Assembly (NCBI GenBank): GCA_036346205.1
Contig: JARFJB010001987.1
Location: 678,501 to 742,500 of the forward strand
Reading direction: 5' to 3'
DNA: 64,000 nt
Origin: Vesta saturnalis
Taxonomy: Eukaryota; Arthropoda; Insecta; Coleoptera; Lampyridae
Positions 37,240 to 48,067 of the stretch are shown here, piece after piece. The notes under the pieces were generated by a model. It saw only the letters and a program-made list of their open reading frames with translations. It was not told the DNA's origin and ran no database searches. The translations under genes were made by a program, and so were the position numbers. Each line of letters begins with the position of its first letter. Position 1 is the stretch's first letter.

Positions 37240-38011
37240 ACGTAGATAATTATTTAAATTTATATTCTTTAACCTTACTTCGTGAAATTCCATAATTAGT
37301 AGTACCAGTTTTCCAAAATAATTAATTCATAAATTTTTATATAAATATTTATTTCCCTCGCATTTCCCTGTCATTATCAGGAGAAAATATATCACTAGTT
37401 ATGGTAATAAATCGTTAAGGTAAAACAACGAACTTGTAAGTTCTGTATTTAAAATGTCTGTTAAACATCAGTATAAGGATCAACCTGTTCGTTCATTAAA
37501 GGTACTTTCTGTTTATGTTTATAAATTTCTAATGCTTCCAAAACATCTAGTATGTCTTTTTTATAAAAAATGTAAAAATTTAATATTGTTTTCTAAAGTC
37601 ATAAGGTGACTATTTGCTATTAAATGTTTGGCATAATTTGATTTATCTGTGTATTTATAATTGTAAGGTCTCCTGTGCCCTTTGTATCTAGTACCAAAGT
37701 TCCTAAGTGCATGTCCAATATGAACAGAAATACAGGATGTGCAGTTAAATTTATAAATACCTATCTTCAAAATGTCGATAACATTAAATAAACATTAGGA
37801 ACATTGGTATTAGTTTCGAAAGCTACTTTGTACTTCTCGTTCTTTTGTAATATGTGAGCTATTTTTTCTGATATTTTTCCCAAATATGAAATTGGTTTAT
37901 TTTCTGTCGGTTCTGTGTCAACTGAATTTTTTTTTGTAGATAATTCGTGCTCTTGATTTTTAACTAAAGTGTAGGGTATATATTTGAGATGTAACTATTT
38001 GCTTGTCCTGC
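37240..38011 (-). pseudogene. Penelope-like copy D, GIY-YIG and 3' end (part 1 of a split copy)
   Basis: The minus-strand frame 37561-37770 reads GIYKFNCTSCISVHIGHAL, TRYKGHRRPYNYKYTDKSNY and AKHLIANSHLM, the PLE GIY-YIG core with some substitutions (YIGQT is replaced by HIGHA). A decayed hammerhead-like core lies at 37351-37390 on the minus strand (TTTCTCCTGATAATG), with stem II largely deleted. The copy is cut at 38011 by the Sailor-like element and resumes at 40320. Confidence 0.75.
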
Positions 38012-38013
38012 TA

Positions 38014-40317
38014 CAGTCCGCGCGGCCAAATAATGCCTGAACGTTGGATGCGCATTCATCCAACTTCAAATCTCTTAAGCGCGGCATGTCAGTGGCGTCG
38101 CCACTAAAAGCGGGTTCCGTTTATTATCATGCGTTACACTAATTAATTATTTATTTCTGTTATTAATTTATATACGTAGATACTTGTTAATTTAACTTTA
38201 TTACAATTATTGCAACAAAACGACAGTGAACCATTTTGTGTCCTATGTGAATTTTAAAGCTCATAATACTCAAATTTATTAGACAAATATGTATAAACAA
38301 CAAATACTTTCACAATACATAGTAAAATAAATAAGTAGTTTTGCGGCGCATGTAATGCTAATGGCATTTGCTTAAATTCTCATTAAAGAAATCCTAATAG
38401 TTGACATTCCTTAGTATCATAAACAACAGATTAGCAAATATTCAAAAATGTTTTTATTAGTTAGTTCGTTTTCAACTGTGATTTAAAAACGAGTGTAGAA
38501 ATATGAGTTCTACATTGGGAAAAAGTGGCCAGATAATAAGTGGTCAAACGCGTGAGGTGATATATAATGTGTACAGTTATTTGAAAAACTTACACCCCAC
38601 ATATACCTTGAAACAATTAAAAGAAACCGTGTCTGAAGCAACAAAAGTGTCTGTTAGATCAGTGGCAAATATTATTAAAGAGGGTGAAGGTCCAACAGAA
38701 GAGGGAAAACCAAGATTTTCAACTCCTGGCAAGAAACGCCCACGTCCATCTCCTGTGATCGACTTGGAAGATTTCGAAAAGAGCCTTTTTCGCAATATAG
38801 TACATCATTTTCACAAGACCGAGGGTGCACGGATGACAATTCCTGCTCTACGCGAGAAATTCCACAGTGTCTTAGGTTGGCACGGTGGTGCTACACCTTT
38901 ACGTGTTATATTAAAAGGCCTGGGATTTCAATGGCATCGAACTGAGAATAATAGAAAACTTTTAATAGAGAAGAACGATATAAGGGCTCTAAGAATTACT
39001 TACTTACAAAAAATTCAATTCTACCAAAAATTAAATCGTCCAATTATCTACATGGACGAAACATATGTTCATAGTGGACACACAAAATCAACGTCGTAGA
39101 GTGATGGCACAACTAACGGACTGCTGTCTGCAATTTCCAAAGGACCAAGAATGATAGTCGTACATGCAGGAGGTGAAATGGGTTTTTTACCAGGTTGTAG
39201 TCTGATATTTAAATCAGGAACTAGCAGCGGAGACTATCACGACGAGATGAATGGTAGCAACTACGAAAAATGGTTACGTGAGATACTTTTACCAAACATG
39301 CCTCCACAATCGGTTTTGGTTATTGATAATGCGCCGTACCATAATGTTCAGGTAGATCGTGCTCCAACAAGTAATTCGAAAAAGGCAGATATGGTGAAGT
39401 GGTTAATAGAGAAAAAGATACCGTTCACTCCTTTGATATACAGACCACAACTTTATGAAATAATTAAGCTACACAAAAAGGAACATATAACGTACAAGTT
39501 TGATCGTATATTAAGTAATGAAGGACATACAGTGATGCGACTACCTCCCTATCACCCGGACTTAAACCCGATTGAGTTGATTTGGGCTCAAGTGAAAAAT
39601 AATGTTGCAAAGAGAAATACCACCTTTAACTTCAACCACGTTAGAAGATTGTAGGAAGAAGAATTAGCGGCTGTTACTCAAGAAAACTGGCAAAAGTGCT
39701 GTAAGAAGGTAATCGACCAGGAAAAAAATATTTAGAGAACGAAATACTGATTGACGTACAAGTCGAAAAACTGGTGATAAATTTGGAGGACGATTCAGAA
39801 ACTGAAAGTGGCTGGTCTAGTGATGAATGATTGTGTGACTTATTTGTTAGTAGTATTTAATATTATTATAGTAGGTAATTATCGCCGTTTGAGTAACTTT
39901 TCCCCAAAGGGTATGGAAATATAAAAATTGATTACCTAAGAAATATCATAATTTTTTTAAATCCTGAATAATACTCTTAAAATACAGCCTATTCTGTTTC
40001 TATAATTAAAAATCGAACTTATACTGTTTTGATTTTCATAAACGATTAAACTGTTGTGTTCATTTGTAATTCAGATATAAAATTTATTACTTGTCAACAT
40101 GGTTATTTTTTTATTTTATAAATGTTTAAACTATTACTGTTCATATGTAATTCAAATAAATAAAATATTTTAAAATTTCTTGTGGTTTGGTGACGAATAA
40201 TTGAAAACGCAACACCGACGCCACTGGTAATGCTTTCAGTCGCTATTGCGTTAACGAGTGCGGCCGAATGCACGAACATCCATGCGCGACACGAGGCATT
40301 CTTTGGCCGCGGGACTG
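38014..40317 (+). mobile_element. Sailor-like (DD82E) IS630-Tc1-mariner element
   Basis: Element of 2304 bp flanked by TA. Tips pair as CAGTCCGCGCGGCCAAA (left) and CAGTCCCGCGGCCAAAG (right, reversed), both leading to AATGCCT. A second subterminal block, CAGTGGCGTCG, occurs in both ends (38091 and, reversed, 40215). One transposase gene is inside. It splits Penelope copy D; the uninterrupted copy at 62300-62450 shows the empty site (ATTTGCTTGTGCC). Confidence 0.85.
38503..39830 (+). pseudogene. DD82E (Sailor-like) transposase with nonsense mutations
   Basis: Starts at ATG 38503 with an N-terminal HTH (residues ~35-60, LKQLKETVSEATKVS). D185 lies in IYMDETYV. TAG at 39097-39099 follows KSTS; the frame continues as SDGTTNGLL, so TGG to TAG is the likely change. 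D275 is in VLVIDNAPYHN and E358 in HPDLNPIELIW: 82 residues between them, the hallmark of the DD82E/Sailor group. A second TAG follows HVRRL (39652-39654), and a small indel near 39733 shifts to the frame that ends DSETESGWSSDE at 39830. Total length would be ~440 residues. Catalytic triad intact. Confidence 0.85.
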
Positions 40318-40319
40318 TA

Positions 40320-41135
40320 TTTGTTTTATAATTGATATTTCTTTATTAAAATTTGTTTAGTTTAATGGTAATGACATTACTCTATGTACTAATGATCTAT
40401 ATGTAGCTAATTTATGTGTGTTGTGGTAACATGTATCCTTTGGAAGTGTAACGTTTGTCGGTGTAGGTTTTTTGAATAAGGAGAACTCAAACTTGTTCTG
40501 TGTATTAATTTTTATGTTTAAATCTAGAAAATTAATGGCTCCATTTTGTTCTTTCTCTAGTGAAAATTGTATGTTAAAGTGTAAATTAATATTTATTAAT
40601 AACATTCATCACTAAAATCTTATGAACTATAAAAACATACTAAAATACATAATGAAACCAAAATACAATCTTATCAAAAACATTTAATTCATAATTTCAT
40701 ATTTTAGAAAACATACCACTACATCAAAACCTACTAGTTTATTATTTAGTGTATTTTATTAATCCATTCTAAAGAATTCTTAATTGCTTGTTTTGATTTG
40801 TATTTTAAATTGTTCAATTATGTGGTTTGGTTTATTTGCTAATATATGATTGGGTTCTTTGATATAAGAAACCACTGGTCTAATGGGCATATTTGGTTTG
40901 TGGATTTTTATAAACTTTGGGTGCTTGTGAGTTCTTGTTTAAAATCTGTTGTTTCTCTAAATCTGTAAAGCAGGTATTGCAGTTTTGTAAACTTTGTTTC
41001 ACATCTTTTTGAAATTTCGTTTGTACGATCTCTATTTTAAATTTATAAATTTTTGCTTGTAATAAAATCATTAACTTTCTGCATATAATTAGAGGAGAGT
41101 GGGGGAATGCCGCCATAGGCGGTAATACCGCCACC
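40320..41135 (-). pseudogene. Penelope-like copy D, RT part (part 2 of a split copy)
   Basis: Minus strand, from 41135: QTKFQKDVKQSLQNC, FTDLEKQQILNKNSQAPKVY (approach to LPKIHK), then further RT pieces; at 40605-40357 the frame reads NIQFSLEKEQNGAINFLDLN and FSLFKKPTPTNVTL, HNTHKLATYRSLVHR, the RT C-terminal region of PLEs. The RT middle is deleted. It continues across the Sailor-like insertion into 38011. Confidence 0.75.
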
Positions 41136-42420
41136 CTTTAAATTCCTGGCTGTCTATGATTTACAAACATATTGCATGTCCCGACATCTAGCGGTAACTG
41201 TTTCTATTGAGGTGTCATATTTTGGCGCTCTTTCGTCGAGTCCTTCAACAGTAGTGTAAATTTTTGTGAAATAACGTGTTTCATCTAATTATTCCATTTA
41301 CGTTTATCAAAGGTAAGTTATTCTGATCTTATAATATTTTCACTTTAAGATGATCATTTAGAAGCTGAACGTTTTAAGAGTCTTTCGCATACATTTCACC
41401 CATTCTTGTTGTATAGGTTATGTTAAATTAATTAAAATGGTGTTCAGAATAGGTTTGTGGTTAGACCGCCATGTTGATCTGGAGAAATTCCGCCAGTGAC
41501 TTCATTTATTTTCAGATGGTATTTAATTAACCGTGAACATAAAATAATTACGTAAAGAAACAGTTTTACTACTGCTAATACGAGTTGAATTAATTAAAGA
41601 ACGTTATTTAGACTCACATAAATGCTATTATTACTTTAACAATTTATTTAAATTTACACAAAAGAACCGTACTTTAAAAATTTAGGTTGATATTAAATAA
41701 ATTATTTGATTAAGTCGCTAGAAGAGTAGCTCAATTTTACTTGTGTACTTTCTTTATACCGAATGCTCAATCTTAAAGTAACGAACAATAATTTTATTGC
41801 TACTATGTCATAAAATACCGCTAAATAATTTATTTTAATTAATGTAAGAGCCGGTGCTATTCCTGTGACATTGATTTTGGGTTTTGCCAGAGAGCCCCAT
41901 TATAATTAAATTACGGGAAACCGTCTTTTAAAGAAAGTGCTTTCGCGGTTTGATTATTAGTGAGTTAATGAAATAACACTTACGGAATGGCGCTGCTAAC
42001 AATATCTAACACTACAGCGTTAACAAAAATATATTAAAAAATTAAAAACTGATTACATTAAATAAATTAGCAATACGCTCTTTGTAATAACCTACACCTT
42101 GCCATTGAATTTTAATTTATTAATTGCAGTGCTACAAGTTTTAGAAAATAGTATAAAAATCTCCTCAATCTTTTATTGCTGATTTTGAGGTGATTATTGA
42201 TAACGGTTTCACATTAATTGTTATCCTGGGCTTACTATTTTTAAAGTGTGGCAGTATTAAGAGAAACAAATTTTACAAAACCTTCTGTTGCATTTTTTGT
42301 AGTGTGCAGGGACAAAACAATTTAAAGTTAGCTTAGAACTCAAACGAAATCGTTTGTTTTATTTTGATGGGTGGTCAAAATGTCTTACAAATACAATAAG
42401 CTAAATGAGACGCTGATTGT
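41136..42420. other. Unassigned AT-rich segment
   Basis: No recognised coding. GCGGTAATACCGCC at 41118-41131 is a short palindrome (GGCGGTATTACCGCC-like) next to CCGCCATAGGCGG; two more CCGCCA blocks lie at 41468 and 41491. It may be the end of an unrecognised element. Confidence 0.35.
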
Positions 42421-42424
42421 GTGC

Positions 42425-42715
42425 TATTTTGCACCGTTGAAATTAAACTTTGCGCCCCAATAGGAAATAAGTTGTAGCACATATTCTTTAAACACGACTA
42501 ACTTCACGGAGCCGCAAACTTTTGGATAAATTATTCTTTTCTTATTCAGTAATTAGGCACCAATTAGGTGGCATTTTGCGCCGTTAAAATAAAATGTTGG
42601 GCTCTTATAGAAAAGAAGTTGTAACATTAACCAATTTTTCTTACGCATTAAATGGATTCAACTATGCGCTGCTAAAATAAAATTTTGCGCCCCTATAGGA
42701 AATAAGTAACATTCT
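42425..42715. repeat. Dispersed GCGCC-rich repeat, two to three tandem copies
   Basis: Direct copies start at about 42429, 42576 and 42660; units share TTGCGCC, CCTATAGGAAATAAG and, in the first, CGACTAACTTCACGGAGCCG. The period of the first two is about 147 bp. It is the same family as 700-1060. The last copy fuses to the truncated integrase of gypsy element A. Confidence 0.65.
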
Positions 42716-43020
42716 AAACATGCCCCAATATAATTCTTCACATAACGTCTCATTCTTGGAAACCATTAGCTTTTCGGTAACTTCTCCACAGTTTTGTTGA
42801 AGGCTGGATGTCCTATGTCAACATGGTTATGCTTCATAATCTTCCATCGCGCTCTTGAAGATACAACCCATAATAATTTTCCATTTAGTTTTCTAAATAA
42901 TCGTCGATCTCTTACTTCATAGTCTTCTCTTATCATTTGCTCTTCTCTTGTCGTAACTTCCTTTATGTCTAATAGTTTCATAATTTCCAAAATTTGCTTT
43001 TCTGTAATAATATCAACCAA
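42700..43020 (-). pseudogene. Gypsy A integrase, zinc-binding domain only
   Basis: Reads LFRKLNGKLLWVV, then HNHVDIGHPAFNKTVEKL and, after a frame break near 42766, MRRYVKNYIGACLECYLF. The His-His-Cys-Cys zinc finger (H...H...C..C) is complete. The DDE core is absent. Confidence 0.75.
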
Positions 43021-43336
43021 TCATCAGTAGTTAAAGTGCAAAGATGTGTGTAGATGCCGTTCGCTACATCTGTATTTTCTGCACGGTCAAATGGGGTTCT
43101 GGACAACACATCCACATGTTGCATTTGAGTTCCGGTCTGTGCACAATGTCAAAATTAAATTCCAGTGTTCGCAGCTACCATCTTCCAATTCTGGGCACTA
43201 AATGTTTCTTCGTAAATGTGCTTCTTAAAGAATTACAATCTGTTACGATCAGAAATGTTATTCGTATCAGGTATACTCTTAGTCTTTCTAATGCCTAGAC
43301 TACTGCTAGTGTTTCAAGTTCACTTGAATGGTACTT

Positions 43337-43597
43337 TTATTCATCTTTACTCGTTTGTCGGCTTATGTACATTACTGGTCTCAACTTGTTGTTTCGGTCA
43401 TATTGTAGCAACACTACGCCTAGTCCTAGTTGGCTAGCGTCTGTATGTAACTCTGTTTTTGCTGTTGGTGAATACGTTGCAATAACGCTGCCACTTATGA
43501 GCACTGATTTCAGAGCATTAAATTCTACTTTTTTATCTTCTTCCCATTTCCATGTCGAATTTTTGCACATCAGAGCTGTTGATGGTTTTGCAATCAA
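43337..43597 (-). pseudogene. Gypsy A RNase H-like domain start
   Basis: Reads FNALKSVLISGSVIATY then TELHTDASQLGLGVVLLQ, with the first RNase H Asp in TDAS, and PVMYISRQTS. Separated from RT by a frame break near 43610. Downstream residues are decayed. Confidence 0.8.
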
Positions 43598-43624
43598 GCT
43601 GTAATTCTACACAAATCTCTTAAA

Positions 43625-44331
43625 CTATCCGGATAATCCTAGAAATTGTCGGACTTCATGTACAGAGTTTGGCTCAGGAAAATTCATAACATATTGTAGT
43701 TTCTTCTTTCCAGGTCTAATTCCGTTTTCAGATATCTCAAATTCCAAATAGTCTATCTTCTCATGTAGAAAGTAACATTTTCTTAAGTTCAGTTTGATAT
43801 TCGCTCTTTCTATTACTTCTAAAACTTTCCTTAGGTTAGATATGCCTACTTGAATCGTCACTGAAGGTATTAATATGTCGTTCATGCATGCCATTGCTAT
43901 ACTGAAGGGTAAAGGACCTAACACATGGTTTATAAATTTCTGAAATATAGCGGGTGCGTTAACTAACCCAAAAGACATCTGCCATCTGGCGTCACAAATG
44001 CAGTCTTCCCTTGAGAATTCTCTTCCACCGCGATTTGGTGATAGCCAGCTTTCATATCCAAGGTCGTAAAATATTTCATTCCTCCCAGGCGATCCAGTTG
44101 ATCATCGATTAATGGAAGTGGGTACTTCATTTTCTTTGTTTCCTTCTTCACAATTAAAATAGGACTTGCATAGGGAGAGTTCGAATCTACGACAATACCT
44201 GCGCTCTTTAGTTCTTCTATTACGTTTCTCACTTTTTCACGTTCTAAATGACTTAATCTGTAGGGTCTGTATGTCACTGGTTCTTCTGTTATTGTCTCTA
44301 TCTCACATTTCACGGGTGTTGATGTTCCCAA
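43625..44331 (-). pseudogene. Gypsy A reverse transcriptase
   Basis: Two overlapping frames carry all RT motifs: YRLSHLEREKVRNVIEELKS, AGIVVDSNSPYASPILIVKK, KYFTTLDMKAGYHQIAVEE (first catalytic Asp in LDM), then MSFGLVNAPAIFQKFINHVL. The catalytic YxDD box reads CMNDILIPS: one Asp remains, the first is Asn, so the enzyme is dead. FLGLSG closes the domain. One frameshift near 43970 splits it. Confidence 0.88.
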
Positions 44332-44831
44332 TTCAGAATAATTTGTACTGAAGCAGTTTTGGTATTCTTCCAGTGTTTCTTATCTTCTTCGCCTATGTTT
44401 GCATTTATGTTGATTTCTTCTTTATTGATGTTCTCTTTTTCATTTTCTACGGTCTAACAGTCTAACCTCTTTTTCTTCTGCTGTCTTCATGACAATCGTA
44501 TCATCTAACTATCTTTTCATTCTGGTTCACGATGACGCCTTGGTGGATAATATTGATGATTGACATTTCACTGTCGCCATCTTCGTTTGCTCTAATAATG
44601 CATCTTGGGGTGACTTTATCACCTTCGTGTCTCTGTTCTATGTACACATCTTGTAACGTCGTATCTGTTTATACACTTACGTACCCCACAAAATGAGACG
44701 GGTGTTCTTAGCCCAAACATTTATCTTCGGACGTGGCAACTCAGGGATGTTTAAGTCTTTCAAGTAATCACTAGTTTCGGTATTGCTTCTCGATGAAGTA
44801 TTGTCTTCAAAAATCCTCATTACTTCACCTC
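44332..44831 (-). pseudogene. Gypsy A linker between protease and RT, decayed
   Basis: Pieces such as FSTNYSELGTSTPVKCEIET lead into RT; the rest is Lys/Glu-rich with stops. Confidence 0.55.
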
Positions 44832-45185
44832 TCACAACCGTAACAATATGATCCTGATTAATAGACGGCTGTGTCCGATCAAAATTGGTACTGATTGTTT
44901 CTCATCTGGTACAATTAGCATATCTGTCGTCGCTTTTGTTTGATCAACTTGTATCTGCACTGCACATTTGCCAAACGGAGTGATAAATCCTCCTCCAATT
45001 CCTCTAATCTTCTGTCGAATACCAGTAATACCGTATTTTATTCCTAATATCTCAGCATCAGACTTTCTCAACATGTTGCATTCACCTCCGAGGTCTATGT
45101 AGGCTTTTATTGGTTTTCCTTCCACTAATACTTCTTGAACATATTTCTGCTTTTTGTTTGGGTTCATACTTAATTCTGTGGCCAT
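44832..45185 (-). pseudogene. Gypsy A aspartic protease
   Basis: Reads VEGKPIKAYIDLGGECNMLR. The active-site D-(S/T)-G triad is changed to DLGG. Then GKCAVQIQV and a closing VPILIGHSRL (normally ILxG(x)D). Starts at an internal ATG, overlapping the stop of gag by frame change. Confidence 0.75.
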
Positions 45186-45198
45186 CGTAGTTGTGTTG

Positions 45199-46221
45199 CT
45201 ATCTTACATTTTCTCTTCTTATCTTGTTGGGAGTTGTTTTGTGTATTTTGTCTATAATATCTTGATATATGTACATATCTCTTGAACACAAAACATAGCG
45301 GCTTATCGTTTTCATCTCTGGGTGGTAACATATAATTTTCTTCCTGATGGTTGCTGTTGTTGCTTTTTCTTCTTGAGTGCTCGTTTGTAAGTCTTTTTTC
45401 TTGTTTTCAACTCTTTTCTTCTCTAATTTCGGTGTGTTAGCTTCAATTCTTTCCATCCTTTTTCTATTTAATTCTTCATACTCATTGATGTCGTGGTATA
45501 GGCTATCCAAATCAACGTGTGTTCTTGAAAGAATCGAGTCACAAACATTCTTGGACCATAAACCCACTAAAATCTTTATTCTTGTTTCTTTGTATGTCAA
45601 TCCCAGTTCCTTACACAGTTTGACTTTTTCGAAAAAGTACGCTTCACTTTTCTCATTTTTCTTTTGATTTCTCTCAGTCATTCGTTTCCACTGGCTTGTT
45701 AAGCTTTCTTCTTGCAGAAAAGTTCTTCGAAATAGTTGTTCAAAAACTGACCATGAGGTAATTTCTAATCGATGTGTCTGATACCAAAATATTGCGCCAT
45801 CCACTAGATGAGAACTGGCCATTTCCAATGCGTATGCATCCGGCAACTTGTGTAGTTCTCTAATGCAACTGAATGTTGTTAACCACTCACTTGCTTGTGT
45901 TTTGCTTCCGTCGAAATCATTCGTTTTCTTGATTAGTTCTGGCATTATCGATAGATTGGAGTTTGGCCTATTAGGCAGTTCAGATGTGTCAGACGGTGTA
46001 GTAGATCCAACGTTTTGTCGGGAAACGTGTTGTTCTAGAAGTCCGTCGAACATGAAGTCTCTCCTGCGATTCTCCAATAACATAACCTCGATTAGGTGAA
46101 TTAGGTTATTTTCGTAGCCCCCAGCTGGTTCATTTCGGTTCACCAAATTGTCTTTAGCAAAGCTATCGCCCTCCTCACTTGCACATAGGTCACTGTTTTT
46201 ACTCATTTTCGTAATATTCAC
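45199..46221 (-). CDS. Gypsy A Gag-like protein, open frame of 340 residues
   Basis: One open frame from ATG. An acidic N-terminal part precedes a capsid-like helical domain (about residues 105-260) with FDGSKTQASEWLTTF, FWYQTHRLEITSWSVFEQLF, and LGLTYKETRIKILVGLWSK. A Lys/Glu-rich coiled-coil-like stretch follows. The zinc knuckle is degenerate: a shifted frame contains LCFVFKRYVHISRYYRQ, a decayed C-x2-C-x4-H-x4-C. The capsid part is intact, so this could still be expressed, but the nucleic-acid-binding end is not. Confidence 0.8.
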   Translation of the reverse strand: MNITKMSKNSDLCASEEGDSFAKDNLVNRNEPAGGYENNLIHLIEVMLLENRRRDFMFDGLLEQHVSRQNVGSTTPSDTSELPNRPNSNLSIMPELIKKTNDFDGSKTQASEWLTTFSCIRELHKLPDAYALEMASSHLVDGAIFWYQTHRLEITSWSVFEQLFRRTFLQEESLTSQWKRMTERNQKKNEKSEAYFFEKVKLCKELGLTYKETRIKILVGLWSKNVCDSILSRTHVDLDSLYHDINEYEELNRKRMERIEANTPKLEKKRVENKKKDLQTSTQEEKATTATIRKKIICYHPEMKTISRYVLCSRDMYIYQDIIDKIHKTTPNKIRRENVR

Positions 46222-46325
46222 TTTAGGTCTCGGATCTCGGTTTGCACGTAATAGTTTAGGCGTCGCACGTGCGTTCCTTGATTCGTTCTACTTATCTTCT
46301 CAATCCCATTTCTGATTTTTGTTGA

Positions 46326-46563
46326 AACAACAAAATAATGCTGTCAACGTTTATTTGTTAGTATGTAATAATAAATATATGTACGTAGGTACAAAGATAT
46401 TATAAGAACAATTATAAATGGTCTCTTTATGAACACAATTAATCACAAGTCAGTTCACTAACTGTGCCTTTGTTTTTTCACTATCCAACATCACACTGTT
46501 TTCGTTACAGCACTACCAACTTTCTGCATTTTCAAACTGCTGTTCTTTACAAACATAATTATT
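46326..46563 (-). repeat. Putative 5' LTR of gypsy element A
   Basis: Read on the minus strand, the segment starts TGTTTGTAAAGAAC, contains AATAAA and ends GTTTCAACA, followed by a leader ATCAGAAATGGGATTGAG. It lies directly upstream of gag. No second LTR is present in the window, so boundaries are inferred from TG...CA only. Confidence 0.35.
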
Positions 46564-46683
46564 AATTATTTGTGTAGTGACAAGCAACACAATTTAATTG
46601 TAAGAAAGCGTAAGTAGACACAATTTTTAAATTGCCCTTCTATAGTAAACACTACTTTTTTTTCAATTATTGATGCACACAAA

Positions 46684-47590
46684 ATGTCAGATAACGACGA
46701 AAATGAAATAATATGTACGCCGCCAGATTTAAAGGAAGCGGTATCTAATGCAGTGGCAAATTTGTTGCGCCACAAGTCTGAAATATGAAATATTTCGGTC
46801 ATGTTGTAAAAATTTATACTGAAAATGTGTTAGTTGCATATTTCTTAGAAAAGGGAGAAAAATACAAATCGACAACACTTTGGAGTACATTCGATGCCAA
46901 AATCTACCATAGTAATTAGGCATAATATTGAAATATCAAAATTTCCAAAATTGATAGCATTTATTAAAAAGAAGAACACATGATCATATTTACTAGAGAT
47001 GAGGTAAACAAGTTTTTGATTGAAGCACCAGGTCTCATGGGGCAGATAGTCATTTTAATTTAATTTAACGTTGATACCTGCTTATTTTCTAGACATGCTT
47101 AATTTTTGGAGTCGCCGGTATCTGTCGAATGGACAGGAAATGGCTATAAGTGATGTAAAAGATAAAGAAAACATTAATAATTACCATACCCGATTTTAAG
47201 ATGGGAAAAAGTTGAACTTTTACTGTGACAAAATGTGTGAAGATTTAAACCCAATAGATATCTATACAAAATATCGATATTTAAAACCGTCACACACCCC
47301 TCATAAACATTCGTTTTTTTACCGTTTAGGCAAATGCACTGCTCAACCAATCGGTATTTACAGATTTGGTAAGATCCCAAAACTAATTTACACTTATTTG
47401 GGAATACCAAATGCACATACGTATCCGGGTCATGCTTTTTGAAGAACTTCTGCCTCCCTCTTAGCAGACACAGGTTCGGATATCCCATCTTTGAAACAAC
47501 ACGGCGGATGGAAGAACACAACCGTCGCCGAGGGATATGTAGGGTCGACTTTACGGGACAATACGAGCCCACAGCATCAGCTTCGTCATC
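46684..47590 (+). pseudogene. Crypton-type tyrosine recombinase, decayed
   Basis: Starts ATG with MSDNDENEIICTPPDLKEAV. Pieces in order, in changing frames: YTENVLVAYFLEKGEKYKS and TTLWSTFDAKIY (SAM-like DNA-binding part), ISKFPKLIAFIKKKN, TRDEVNKFLIEAPG, IFGVAGICR with the first catalytic Arg, GKCTAQPIGIYRFGKIPKL, then HAF followed by TSASLLADTGSDIPSLKQ, HGGWKNTTVAEGYV. The last parts hold the HxxR box (the Arg codon is replaced by a stop), the H/W box and the catalytic Tyr in AEGY. Domain wording fits Crypton-like recombinases of insects. At least six breaks. Confidence 0.75.
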
Positions 47591-47599
47591 GACATCTGA

Positions 47600-48059
47600 T
47601 TTGTCGTTTGTTCAAAAAGTCAACATAATGAATAATCAAAATTGTACTATTACTATTAATATTGCTAAATAAATATGTAATTGTTTAAACATATTGATTC
47701 ACTTTTTTAATTACGCGATTGTCCCATTTCAAAAAAAATTAAAATCCGTAATTGTATGTATAATCATAATCTGGTTTATGGTGAATAAATATATTTGTTA
47801 ATTGTCACTGTCAATTTAATACCTTTAACTAAATTAAAAACAATAATTATAATTATTAGTGTTAATAAATACGATTTCGGATAAAACTTAATATGCACTT
47901 CGGAATTAAAGTCATTTTATTATCACTCACATGGTTATTTGCCTCGGCTAATAATTTTCACATTCGCGATAAAAAATATTACTTTAACACCTTGATACAT
48001 AAATAACTATTATTAAGATTTTAAGTTAACAGGTAAGTAAACTGCAATACCGAAGACAT
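47600..48059. other. AT-rich DNA without a recognised feature
   Basis: Flank between the Crypton relic and the hAT element. Nothing seen. Confidence 0.5.
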
Positions 48060-48067
48060 ATAGGGGG

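Larger units (their letters stand above)
42700..46221 (-). mobile_element. Ty3/gypsy retrotransposon A, truncated in integrase
   Basis: Minus strand, in order gag (46221-45199), protease (45185-44832), RT (44331-43625), RNase H (43597-43337) and the integrase zinc-binding part (43020-42700). The integrase core, 3' LTR and anything beyond are missing; the element is cut next to the GCGCC repeat. Order PR-RT-RH-IN is Ty3/gypsy. Reading frames are long but punctuated. Confidence 0.88.
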
